This document shows positions 35,108-44,200 of a DNA stretch of 64,000 nucleotides, in pieces. The notes beneath the pieces were generated by a model. The model made no database searches. It was not told where the DNA came from and worked only from the letters and a program-made list of their open reading frames with translations. The stretch comes from Steroidobacter sp036520495 (GTDB taxonomy: Bacteria > Pseudomonadota > Gammaproteobacteria > Steroidobacterales > Steroidobacteraceae). Location: assembly GCF_036520495.1 (NCBI RefSeq), contig NZ_DATDJO010000036.1, positions 62,001 to 126,000 of the forward strand. The letters run 5' to 3'. Position 1 is the first letter of the stretch. Every line of letters begins with the position of its first letter. Made by a program: the position numbers and the translations under genes.

Positions 35108-36910
35108 TCAGTCCTGAAGCAGCGCTGCCGTCGGGACTTCGAGAAAGAAGGTCGCGCCCGAACCGACGGTGCTCTGTGCCCACACCCTGCCGCCCATCCG
35201 CTCGACGGCTTTGCGAACCAACGCGAGGCCAATGCCCGTGCCCGGGTACTGGTCGTCGCGATGCAGCCGCTGGAACACGTTGAAAATCCGATCGTGATAC
35301 GTCATGTCGAAACCGATGCCGTTGTCCTTGATGATCAGCAGCGCACCGTCCCCTGATCGCTGCGCACGCACCTCGATGGCAGGCGCTGCGGCGCCGCTCG
35401 AATACTTGAGCGCGTTGCCGAGCAGATTGCGCAGCGCCAGCGCCAGGCCATCGGTATCGAGGAACAGCGTCAGCGGCTCGACAGCCACCGTCATGGCGAC
35501 GCTGCGACGTTCGATCTCGTCGGCGTATTCGTCGACGACCGACTGCACCAAAGGCTGCAGGTCCATGTGTCTCGAATTGAGTTCGCGGCGTTCGATGTTG
35601 GCGTACGACAGCAGATCGTCGATCAATGCCGCCATCTTGATGGCGCCGCCGCGGATGCGCTTCAGATGCGCGTCGGCTTGCGGACTGACCTGCCCGCCGA
35701 GTTCGTCGCGCAGCAGGTGCGCAAAGCCGTCGATGGCGCGCAACGGCGCTTTCAGGTCGTGCGCCACGGCATAGGAGAATCCTTCCAGTTCGCCGTAGGC
35801 ACGTTGCAACTGCGCGGTTCTGTCGGCGACACGCTTTTCCAGCGCCACCGTCAGATCGCGATAGCGTACCTCGCTGTCGCGCAGCTCCATGTTCGCTTCG
35901 TTGAGCCGGCGGTTAGCCTCCATGATCTCGTTGTTGAGTCGCTGCGCATCCTGCTGGATGAGCGCTTCGCGCACCCCCAGGATGATGGCGAACAGAATGA
36001 ACAGCGCCGCCGTCCAGATCAGGACCCTTGGCGTCAACGTCTCGGAACTCAGGATACCGACACTGATCATGATGATGATGAGCAGCGCGGGTACGACGGC
36101 TTCGAGCCAGCGCTCACGCCGCAACAGTCGACGCGACAAACTGGCCGGTCGATCTGTGCGCAGCGAGCCGCGCTCGGCCGCGGCCCACGAAATCAGCCCG
36201 AACAGCAGCAGCCAGCTCGCATTCACGATGTCGCCGGGCAGGTAGGTCGACAGCATGAGTGAACGGATATAGACGAGCGTGCAGATGGCATAGATGCCAA
36301 AGCCCACGACCAGCTTCAGCATCACGCTCCAGGTGCTGGCCCAGCGATACGTCCACAGTGAGTAGAGCGCATAGAGGAACATGAAGGCGCTGCCGAGGCA
36401 GTGAAACGCAGCGAGCCAGAGCAGGGTGTGCGGCGCTCCGGACCCGATGGCAGGTTCGATCAGACCCAGCACGACGGTCATCGCCAGACAGCACAGCACG
36501 AGCGCCACGTTGCCGAGTTGCTTTGGCATGAACGGCGCACCCTGGTGCCCGTCGGACAACTGGCTGATGGCCGCGATCGCCAGCAACGGAAACGACGAGT
36601 AGAAAATCTGCCCGATGCCGAAGAACGGCATCGGCATGCCCAGGACCAGTTCGTTGTAGTTCCAGACACACTGGCCGATGCCCCAGCTGCCGCAGCCCGC
36701 ACCCAGCAGCCACCACCCCCGCGCTGCTTCGCCGCCGACCCGGCGGGCCGTCCACAGGCAGCTCCAGCACGCCACGATGGCGGCCACCATCCAGCTTACG
36801 TCGTTGATCCAGACTTTCGTGGCATCACCTGCGCTGGCGATGGCGACGAGGTACAGGACGATGCCGGCCAGCCATGCGGCGGCGATGGAAGACGTGACTG
36901 CGATGGGCAT
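35108..36910 (-). CDS. Membrane histidine kinase
   Basis: A 600-residue sensor kinase. About eight membrane helices fill the first 300 residues, then a coiled coil leads to the phosphoacceptor helix EGFSYAVAHDLKAPLRAIDG (His384). The ATPase domain has ALRNLLGNALKYSS (N box), IIKDNGIGFDM (G1) and GTGIGLALVRKAVERMGG (G2). This HisKA layout resembles phytochrome-like kinases that lack their own receiver. No response-regulator gene is adjacent. The frame is open further upstream, but that part overlaps the methyltransferase gene and is not plausible. It follows the methyltransferase gene by 76 bp on the same strand. Confidence 0.9.
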   Translation of the reverse strand: MPIAVTSSIAAAWLAGIVLYLVAIASAGDATKVWINDVSWMVAAIVACWSCLWTARRVGGEAARGWWLLGAGCGSWGIGQCVWNYNELVLGMPMPFFGIGQIFYSSFPLLAIAAISQLSDGHQGAPFMPKQLGNVALVLCCLAMTVVLGLIEPAIGSGAPHTLLWLAAFHCLGSAFMFLYALYSLWTYRWASTWSVMLKLVVGFGIYAICTLVYIRSLMLSTYLPGDIVNASWLLLFGLISWAAAERGSLRTDRPASLSRRLLRRERWLEAVVPALLIIIMISVGILSSETLTPRVLIWTAALFILFAIILGVREALIQQDAQRLNNEIMEANRRLNEANMELRDSEVRYRDLTVALEKRVADRTAQLQRAYGELEGFSYAVAHDLKAPLRAIDGFAHLLRDELGGQVSPQADAHLKRIRGGAIKMAALIDDLLSYANIERRELNSRHMDLQPLVQSVVDEYADEIERRSVAMTVAVEPLTLFLDTDGLALALRNLLGNALKYSSGAAAPAIEVRAQRSGDGALLIIKDNGIGFDMTYHDRIFNVFQRLHRDDQYPGTGIGLALVRKAVERMGGRVWAQSTVGSGATFFLEVPTAALLQD

Positions 36911-36986
36911 CCGGGAATGCTGGCTTCTTGCGTGTTTCCCCAGAGCCGGAGAATGCGTGAAGCCGGCGGCAAAACCAACCGGCCGA

Positions 36987-37643
36987 CTACACCATCGCGC
37001 GGGCGAACTGCAGGATGCGGCCCCTGGCTTCGATCTCCGCGCCGCCGGCGCGACAAGCGAGTTCCGTGCGCTCGTAACCCTGCGCCGCCATGCGCTTGCT
37101 GAACTGGCCGCGATAACCGCGGCCCGCATCGGCCACCAGCACTTGCGCCTGCGGTTTGGCGTGACGTTCGATGAAGCCGGCCAGCAGCACCACGTGATCG
37201 GGTTCGTAGAGAACGTCGCTGCCGATCATGAGATCGAACTGACCCAGCGAATCATCGGTGTCGCCCCACGGTGCACTGCGGTAGGTGATGGGCGCCAGGT
37301 CATTGAGGCTGGCGTTGTGCCGCAGGAATTCTTCCGCGAGCGGATGATTGTCGCTCGCCGTGATGTCCGCACCCCGGCGCTGCAACACCAGACTCGACAT
37401 GGCCATGCCGCATCCCATCTCGAGGACGCGCAGGCCCTCGACCGGAAACCGGGTCATCTCTTCGGCCAGCGCCATACCCACGGGCCAGATCATGCCGAAA
37501 ATCGGCCACGTCGCCGACGAAATGCCCGCGCGTTCCGCCTCACCGTCGGGATCATGAAACTGCTGCCGATCGGCGAGGATGCGCAGCTGCAAGGGAATGC
37601 CGCCGATCTGCAGTGAAACGATCTGTGTGTTGTAGCCGATCAA
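36987..37643 (-). CDS. Class I SAM-dependent methyltransferase
   Basis: A protein of about 218 residues. The SAM-binding motif I is RVLEMGCGMAMSSLVLQRRG, with ITASDNHPLAEEFLRHNA after it, and DLMIGSDVLYEPDHVVLLAG in the motif IV region. This pattern is seen in protein-lysine and nicotinamide N-methyltransferase-like enzymes; the substrate is unknown. The start is unsure: a TTG at 37643 is the first plausible codon, since the open frame further upstream (to GTG at 37691) is translated repeat DNA. The repeat arm ends only 5 bp before the TTG. Confidence 0.8.
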   Translation of the reverse strand: MIGYNTQIVSLQIGGIPLQLRILADRQQFHDPDGEAERAGISSATWPIFGMIWPVGMALAEEMTRFPVEGLRVLEMGCGMAMSSLVLQRRGADITASDNHPLAEEFLRHNASLNDLAPITYRSAPWGDTDDSLGQFDLMIGSDVLYEPDHVVLLAGFIERHAKPQAQVLVADAGRGYRGQFSKRMAAQGYERTELACRAGGAEIEARGRILQFARAMV

Positions 37644-37647
37644 GATG

Positions 37648-37760
37648 GTTGAAAGTTGATAGTGGATAGTTGAAAGCGCTGCAGAGGGCACACCGTGCTG
37701 CTCGTCCTCGTTATCAACTATCCACTATCAACTATCAACCAGGATCACTATCAACTATCA
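37648..37760. repeat. Palindromic element, GTTGATAGTGGATAGTTGA family, copy 1
   Basis: The left arm GGTTGAAAGTTGATAGTGGA (with TAGTTGA) pairs with TATCAACTATCCACTATCAA plus CTATCAACC. A further CACTATCAACTATCA copy at 37746-37760 carries the stop codon of the DUF2845 gene. Two more copies are at 63447-63635. Confidence 0.9.
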
Positions 37761-38069
37761 GAGGATTCTTTCGATCGAACGCACCTTGCCGTCCACGATC
37801 GTGATCTGGATAGGCGCAGCCCGACTGCCGCGATCGTAGGTCCAGGTTTCGATCACGCTCGTGCCGACTTCGACCAGTGCGCCGTTCAGGTTGCGGGCAC
37901 GCACTTCCTCTTCGCGCGTTTCCTTCGCCGTCGGTTCGCCGCACTTCGCCAGGATCTCATCCCGCGCCATGGATGAATTCACGATCGAGCTGCCGCAGCG
38001 AATGGTTTCGTCGGCATGCACGGTGGCTGCGATGGCCAGCGTCATCAGGATCGGGATTGCGGTCCGCAT
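37758..38069 (-). CDS. DUF2845 exported protein
   Basis: A 103-residue protein. A signal peptide MRTAIPILMTLAIAATVHA precedes the DUF2845 body, which contains the paired cysteines of CGSSIVNSSM and ILAKCGEP and the typical ETWTYDRGS. The family is small, periplasmic and of unknown function. Its stop codon TGA is inside the palindromic element that follows. Confidence 0.85.
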   Translation of the reverse strand: MRTAIPILMTLAIAATVHADETIRCGSSIVNSSMARDEILAKCGEPTAKETREEEVRARNLNGALVEVGTSVIETWTYDRGSRAAPIQITIVDGKVRSIERIL

Positions 38070-38135
38070 GGTGTCTCCGGGCGTCTGGTACGGCGAGGCC
38101 ACGACTCTATCGCCTCGCCGTCATCGGGGCATCCG

Positions 38136-39749
38136 TCATCGCAGGATACGGTTCTCGCGCAGCGGCGAACGCACCATGAAGCCTTCATCCGGCGATTCGC
38201 CGAACTGCGTCTTGCCCAGCGCCACCGGCCCACTCGGCGCAGTCGGGCACGTACCGTTGGCGCGGTACTGCAATGCCGCAGCAAGTCGTGCTTCGTTGAT
38301 ATCGCCGAGCGGACGACTGAAGTCATCGCGCACGGAGCAGCCGGGGATCTTCTCGCCAGCGGCGCCGACGACATTCAGGGGCGAGAAGCCATCACTGTAA
38401 TCACCGAAGGTCTTGGCGTTCACGCCCTTGAACTGGATCGTGAAGTACGTGGTGCCGCAGTTCGGCGCGGGATAGAAGCCATACGGCTTGCCGCAGGTCG
38501 TGCCGCCAATCTGGATCACCTCCACGTCGACGCCGCGCAGGCTGTTGATGATGGATTCACTGGCCGAGCAGGTGCCCGAGCCAGTCAGCACGTAGACGCG
38601 CCCAAAATCGAGCGTGGGCAGCGCCGCGCCGGTGTCGGCGGAGAATCCCTGCGTGGTGGTGTGGAACGGGATCGGTGTCAGCGCCCTGCCGGTCACCGGA
38701 TCCGTGTTGGGGTATTTGTCATTGAACGCGAGGCGTTCGAAGGTCTTGGCATTGGTGCGGCTCGGGCCCGCGATCATGAAGGCAAGCTCGCTCGCGATAT
38801 CGAGATAGCCGCCGCCGTTGTAGCGAAGATCGAGCACCAGATCGGTCGCACCCGCCGTCTTGAGCGCATTGATGGCATTGATCAGCTGGGACTCGGCGGT
38901 GGCGATGTGATCGTTGAACAGCAGGTAGCCCACGCGATCGGTCGTCGGGTTGATGACATACGCATTCTGAACCGGGACGGACGTGATGCTGGCGGATGTC
39001 ATCGACACGGTTCGCTGCGTGCCAGTGACGCTGCGCAAAAGGAATCGATGCATCTGGCCCGTGCCTTCCGGGAATAGTCCTGCGTTCAGCGTATTGAAAT
39101 CGTTGCCCGATACTGCGTCGGCACCATCGACCTGCAGCACCTCATCGCCGCGTTGCACTCCCTGCGCCGCAGCCGGTGAATTGGGCTCGACGTAGGCGAC
39201 TCGAATTTCGCGCGGCGGCGACGCAGCCACCAGGAACCACTGAGCGCCATAGCCGGCGGAAACGCCCGACTGAGAAAGCGCCTCCCAATCGGCCGTGGGA
39301 TACGTGAAGTGAAATTTGTCCTTCGGCGTTCCGGTCACCGTGACCTGCGAAGTCCGCAGCAAGTCGAAGTACTGTTCCGTCGACGCATAGGAGCGTGGAT
39401 CGAGATCAGGGACCTCGCGGTACCAGAGATACGTGTCGTTGGTCCACGACCGCAGCCAGCTGTTTTCCGCAGCGATCGACCCCGGCTTGTCCGGATAGGC
39501 CCGCCCGGTGACTGGGCTGCTGCCGGAGCGCGGCGATGCACACAGGTTCGCCAGACCCGTGTAGGCAGGAAACACGCCTGGTGTATACGTCACCGTACCG
39601 CCGGTGCCCCCAGTACCTCCAGTACCGCCAGTGCCACCACCGCCGGTGCCACCCCCACCGCCGCCGCCGCAGGCCGCGAGCGTCAGCAATCCTGCAGACA
39701 AGTACACCTGGAGCAGAACGTTCTTGAACGTGCGGTTGCCAGCGGTCAT
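38136..39749 (-). CDS. S41-family (C-terminal processing) protease lipoprotein
   Basis: A 537-residue exported serine protease. The start at 39749 has an excellent AGGAGG site 5 bp upstream. The signal ends in LAAC (Cys27), followed by a Gly/Thr-rich linker of about 30 residues encoded by 9-bp tandem repeats. A PDZ-like part contains VEPNSPAAAQGVQRGDEVLQ. The protease domain has LVLDLRYNGGGYLDIASELA and a nucleophile region GSGTCSASES (Ser395). It is probably anchored in the outer membrane and cleaves envelope proteins; the target is unknown. Confidence 0.88.
   Translation of the reverse strand: MTAGNRTFKNVLLQVYLSAGLLTLAACGGGGGGGTGGGGTGGTGGTGGTGGTVTYTPGVFPAYTGLANLCASPRSGSSPVTGRAYPDKPGSIAAENSWLRSWTNDTYLWYREVPDLDPRSYASTEQYFDLLRTSQVTVTGTPKDKFHFTYPTADWEALSQSGVSAGYGAQWFLVAASPPREIRVAYVEPNSPAAAQGVQRGDEVLQVDGADAVSGNDFNTLNAGLFPEGTGQMHRFLLRSVTGTQRTVSMTSASITSVPVQNAYVINPTTDRVGYLLFNDHIATAESQLINAINALKTAGATDLVLDLRYNGGGYLDIASELAFMIAGPSRTNAKTFERLAFNDKYPNTDPVTGRALTPIPFHTTTQGFSADTGAALPTLDFGRVYVLTGSGTCSASESIINSLRGVDVEVIQIGGTTCGKPYGFYPAPNCGTTYFTIQFKGVNAKTFGDYSDGFSPLNVVGAAGEKIPGCSVRDDFSRPLGDINEARLAAALQYRANGTCPTAPSGPVALGKTQFGESPDEGFMVRSPLRENRILR
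39601..39662 (-). repeat. 9-bp tandem repeats coding a Gly-Thr-Gly linker
   Basis: On the plus strand the units GTGCCCCCA, GTACCTCCA, GTACCGCCA and GTGCCACCA follow one another, giving GGTGGTGGTGG in the protein just after the lipidated cysteine. It is a likely slippage-prone site whose length could vary between strains. Confidence 0.7.
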
Positions 39750-39922
39750 TCCGTCCTCCTGACGGTTCGGAGATCTGGTCGTTACACCCGGGCTGAATGT
39801 CCCCGCAATGTAATACACAAGCCCCTCGGTCACACAGGTCTGCATCGCATCGAAACGCGATGCGTGTCACAGGATCTGGCGTTCAGGATCCGGCGTTCAG
39901 GAGCGAAGAAGAACGAAAAGAT

Positions 39923-40044
39923 TTCCACGGGGTACACGGGGAAACACGGGGAAACACGATCGAAGGAAATCTCGCGGGACGGGGTCGGAAGAGCGCATTG
40001 TTTGCCTTTCTCGTGCCTCGCGTTTCCCGTGTGCCCCGTGGAGA
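39923..40044. repeat. Palindromic element, CCACGGGG family, copy 5
   Basis: The left arm TTCCACGGGGTACACGGGGA is extended by two more AAACACGGGG-like units and pairs with CGTTTCCCGTGTGCCCCGTG plus GAGA. The loop is about 60 bp. The 39750-40094 gap between the S41 protease gene and the 60-residue protein gene contains nothing else recognisable. Confidence 0.85.
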
Positions 40045-40094
40045 TTCCTTATCCTGGATCTCGAATCCCTGCACACGCCAAGTGCCATCGCCCC

Positions 40095-40277
40095 CTAGGT
40101 CAGCTTCGTCCGCTCCACGCCGCAACGCTTGCAGCGCTCGGCACTCACCAGCTTGCCCTGCTTCACATCGAAGCGTCGCTCGCTCAGGTTCTCCCATTTA
40201 TGAAAGCCGGACGTACACAGCGTCTTGCCCTCGGCGCGCTTCTGTTTGTATTTGCGGAGATTGACGACGACGGGCAT
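40095..40277 (-). CDS. Small zinc-ribbon-like protein
   Basis: A 60-residue basic protein. The candidate metal ligands are Cys21, His26 (CTSGFHKW) and Cys49/Cys52 (ERCKRCGVERTKLT), the usual spacing of small zinc ribbons. It resembles short conserved proteins annotated as hypothetical in related gammaproteobacteria, which is from memory and not checked. It lies between two palindromic elements with no close partner. No strong ribosome site is seen, so the start is less certain. Confidence 0.65.
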   Translation of the reverse strand: MPVVVNLRKYKQKRAEGKTLCTSGFHKWENLSERRFDVKQGKLVSAERCKRCGVERTKLT

Positions 40278-40283
40278 GGGAGG

Positions 40284-40433
40284 AGGCTAACTGGCTAACT
40301 GGCTAACTGGCTAACTGGCTAGCTGGCTAGCTGACTGACTGGCTGGTCGGTGGCCAGCGTAAGAGAGACTTTCCATGACTGCCAGCTGCTTTTTCCGGCC
40401 AGCAGACCCGTTGGCCAGTAAGCCAGTTGGCCT
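40284..40433. repeat. Palindromic element, GGCTAACTGGC family, copy 2
   Basis: The left arm is a run of CTAACTGG units (GGCTAACTGGCTAACTGGCT, then TAACTGGCTAGCTGG) and the right arm carries GGCCAGTAAGCCAGTTGGCC. It resembles a tandem array but is a palindrome with a loop of about 40 bp. It lies between the 60-residue protein gene and the end of the DUF4159 gene. Confidence 0.88.
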
Positions 40434-40437
40434 CTTC

Positions 40438-41265
40438 CTAGTGCGTCATCGCATACGTCACCACATTCACTCCCATCATGTAGGAGCGGGTGGAGAACGT
40501 TTCGAAGTACCACTCGCCGTAGGCCTCGCGTTCCCAGCCGTCGCCGATGTCGGTGTTGTGGGTGGCGACGACCATGACGCGGCCGTCGTCGTCGAGCCAG
40601 GCGCGCATCTGGGGTTCGCGCAGTGAACCGGCGGGATACTTGTGTGCGCCGGCGGGTTCGGCGGTGTCGCCGCCGGGACTGGCGAAGGGCAGCGCTGGGA
40701 TCTGTGGCATTTCTTTCAGATCGAACACCGTGTGAAAGATGGGGTGCTCCGGCGTGAGCACGCGCCATTCGCGTCCCGGCAGCACGTTGCGCATGACCGT
40801 GGCGAACTGCTGCCATTCGGCATCGCCCCAGAAATCATCCACCCAGAGGAAGCCGCCGTTCGCGAGATAACGGGCCAGCGCGTCGATCTCCTCTTTCGCC
40901 AGCACCATGTATCCCGGGTCCGACATGTACAGCAGCGGAAAATCGCCGAGATCGGGTGCGGTCAGCAGCCGGCTTGCCGCCGTCTGCTTCACCTTGATAC
41001 GGGTCAGGGTTGCGAGTCGTCGGCTGAAGTTGTCGTCGCCTTCTGGAAAATCCGTTTCCCACCGCGCCCAGAAGCGTCCGTCATAGACGTAGTAGGCCTC
41101 GCCCATGCCGCCTTCGCTGTTGTAGATCGCGCGCACGAAGTTGAGCCTGGACAGATCGGGCTGCTCGCCGGAGCGACCGCCGTCGCCCGGCAGGTCGGTA
41201 TCCGCAACAGCCAGGACTGCGATGAACACCACGACGAGCACCGCGAGCGAGCGCAGTTTCAACAT
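40438..41265 (-). CDS. DUF4159 protein, last gene of the MoxR/Bat operon
   Basis: A 275-residue exported protein. The start at 41265 gives a signal segment LAVLVVVFIAVLAVADT and overlaps the previous gene by 7 bp. The DUF4159 body has LNFVRAIYNSEGGMGEAYYV, and then a GATase-like core with LARYLANGGFLWVDDFWGD, the typical site where these proteins resemble class I glutamine amidotransferases without a nucleophile. In many bacteria DUF4159 follows the BatA and DUF4175-like genes, as here. The role is unknown. Confidence 0.9.
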   Translation of the reverse strand: MLKLRSLAVLVVVFIAVLAVADTDLPGDGGRSGEQPDLSRLNFVRAIYNSEGGMGEAYYVYDGRFWARWETDFPEGDDNFSRRLATLTRIKVKQTAASRLLTAPDLGDFPLLYMSDPGYMVLAKEEIDALARYLANGGFLWVDDFWGDAEWQQFATVMRNVLPGREWRVLTPEHPIFHTVFDLKEMPQIPALPFASPGGDTAEPAGAHKYPAGSLREPQMRAWLDDDGRVMVVATHNTDIGDGWEREAYGEWYFETFSTRSYMMGVNVVTYAMTH

Positions 41266-44200
41266 GCTCGCGCACCTTCCGCATTGCTGCACGCACCACC
41301 GAGTCGTCGGTAGTACTCGGCAATCGCCTCGCGATACTCCGGGGCGTCAGGGATCGATGCCGAGGTATGAGCCGACGGCGCGGCGCGTGTCTTTGCGAGC
41401 GCCGCGAGCGAGGCAAGCTCCAGGCGATCGACGAGTGTCGCCAGGGCCGCGAGCTGTTCGGCCATGGACTGACCGCTGAGCCCGCGCGCTTCACGTGCCA
41501 TACGTCGCAGGGCCTGGATCTCCGCGGCCGACAGGTCCGTTCCCTCCATGCGATTCGCCATGGCCTCGAGGCGTTGCGCGACGTCGGCAGCGTCGCGCAG
41601 GCGGAACTGGCCCGAGCCATTATCCAGGGACGCCGCGGTCGCACGCGGATTCCACGCGGTCAATCCATTCGCTCGATCGGCAGTGGCGCCTTTGCCCGCC
41701 TCCGACGCAGATGCTTGCGCCGGTGGAGCGCCACTGCGTTGAGCGCCATTGCGCGGCGATGGATTCTCGCCGCCCGCTTCGCGCAGCGCGCGGCGCAGAT
41801 TGCCGAGTTCGGCCAGCAGACGCTGCGGATCTTCCTGCTGCTGCGATTCCTGACGCTCATTCGCGGCCACCTTGGCGACGATGCGCAAACTGTTCTCCAG
41901 TCCGTCGAGGGCATCGGCGATCAGTCCCTCGCGTGGCGCAGCATCGCGGGCGCGCCCGTAGCGGATCTCGGCGGCGCTGCGTTCGAGGCGGTGCGCGAGA
42001 TTGGTGGTGTCCAGTTCGGCCAGGGCCTCGCCCAGTCCGCGTGCTGCTTCCGGATTGCGGCTGCCGTGATCGTTCATGGTCGCACGCATGTCCTGTTGAA
42101 TACTGCTCACATCGGCGGCCATACGCTGCTTGCTGTCGACCAGCTTGCGAACCCGTTCCGGCGCGAGCTGACCGCGCTGCTGCGATGAACCCATGGCGTC
42201 GCCGAGCGCGTCGTAAAGATCGGCTTCGACTTTGCGCTGTTCGTCGACGAGACGATTGGCGCGATCGGCCAGGTGCTCGAGCGCTTCGTTCAGGCTCTTG
42301 CCGCGCGGCTGCTGCATGCCTTCCAGCGCGCGGCGCAGGTTGCGTGCGGCTTCCGCCGAACGGCTGGCCGATTGCTTCTCATCGTCATTGCCGACATTGG
42401 CCGCGCGCATGTCGTCGAGCGCGCTGCGCATCGAGTCGAGTGCCGATTGCGCCGGACTACCCGACTGACCTGATTGACCAGCCTGACCTGATTGACCCGA
42501 CTGACGCGACTGACGCGGCTGGCCCGACGACTGGTCCGGTTGGCCGTCCTGCGATTGCGCGGGCTGCGACGATGATTCCTGCGACTGCTGGGACTGTTGC
42601 AGTTCGGCGAGACGACGGCGCAGGTCCTCCGCCTCGCGCCGCAGTTGCTCCTGCTGCCAGCGTTGTTCCCGAGCCGGCATGTCGTTGCGCCCGGTGGCCT
42701 GCTGCGCCAGACGCTCCTGCCGTTCCGCGAGTTCCTTGAGCTTGCGGATCGCCTCGTCCAGTTGATCGCTCTCGTTACGTTGCGACAGCGGCGACTCGGT
42801 CTCGTAGTGATTCTTGTCGACGTCCATTTCGAGTTCGAACATTTCCGTGAAATTGCGGGCTGCCTGCTGGCCACCGCCCTGCGACTGTTCACGCTGCATC
42901 GCCACCTGCACATCGCGGAAGGCGGCCTCGGCGCGCAGCAACTGCTGCAACGCCTGCTGCTCCAGTGGAATGGCCTCATCGAGCTGCAGTTCGCCGAGAT
43001 GCTTCGCCGCCGGATCCATCACGGCGGCGGCGCGATCGAGACTCTCGACGAATCGCCCGATGCGCTCGTCCTGCTCCACGTCGCCGCGTGCGCGGGTGCG
43101 CTCCGCCAGCGTGCGCGCCTGTGTCGCCAGTGTGACCTGCAGTTCGGACAGCATCTTCACGCTGTCCTCCAGCTGCGACCGCGAGCGGGTCTTCGCCCGC
43201 AGCGATCTCTGCGTATTCCACGTTGCCAGCAGAATCTCGCGCTGTCGTTCCGAGATCGCGCCCTGCTCCGCACTCATGTCATCGCCGCCGCCACCCCCGC
43301 CGCCCTGGCCTTCGCTGAAACGACGTTCGAACGGCTGCACCTGCACGACGAAGAGATCCGTTTCGACGCTCTGGCCGCGATCCCTCGCGACGGCGTAGTA
43401 GGAGACGAGATCACCCGGCGAGAGCAGACCGTTCGCCGCATCGCGCTGCTGCTCCTTGCCCAGCTCCTCCATGCGCAGCAGCGATTCGACATCCGCCTGC
43501 TTCGTGCCGGCTGCAATCCGACGCGAACGCTCTTCGCCGCCGTTCACCGAGTAGCGCAACTCCACCTGTTGCAGGCGGAAGTCGTCCTGCGCCTGCACCG
43601 CCACCGGCACTTCCTCGATGCTGGTCGCGCGCCAGTCACGTCCCGGCTTGCGGATCTCGATCGTGGGTTTCTGGTCATCGATGATCTCGATACGGTAGTC
43701 GTCGGTCAGCGCGACCAGTTCATCGACGACGCGTGCGCTGATCTGATAGCTGCCGGGACGCATGACGTCGATGGTGCCGGAACCGCCTGTCGGCGTCGGT
43801 TGCATGGTCGCTGGCTTGCCGTCGATCACGAGGACGGGCGACTCGAGGGGCGCGTTCGCGAACACCTCCACGTCGACGCGGGTAGCGGCGACGGCGCGAA
43901 TATCACGCGAGAGATCGTCGGTGTGATTCGCCAGTCCGGTCCACTGCGGATAGCGATACGTCAGGCGCACGCGTTCGACCTTCGGCAGATCGACGACGCC
44001 GACACTGTGTTCGCCACTGCGTTCCTCGCCGCGACGATCCCGTGCAGTCACGTAGTAGTGCAGCGGCCCGCGCAGCGCGAAGAGCCTGAATTCCCAGTGC
44101 AGATCGTCGCCGTCCTGCACCGCCTGCATCGGCGCACGTTCCCAGGTCTGCTGATCGTCGAAACGCACCAGCACCTGCGCCTGCTCGGGCGCGAATCCCT

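Noticed and set aside
36911..37129. N-terminal extension of the histidine kinase up to 37129
   Set aside because: It overlaps the conserved end of the methyltransferase gene and reads as an Arg/Ser/Ala-rich shadow.
40284..40433. CRISPR-like array
   Set aside because: Units of about 8 bp without unique spacers, arranged as an inverted repeat; no cas genes.
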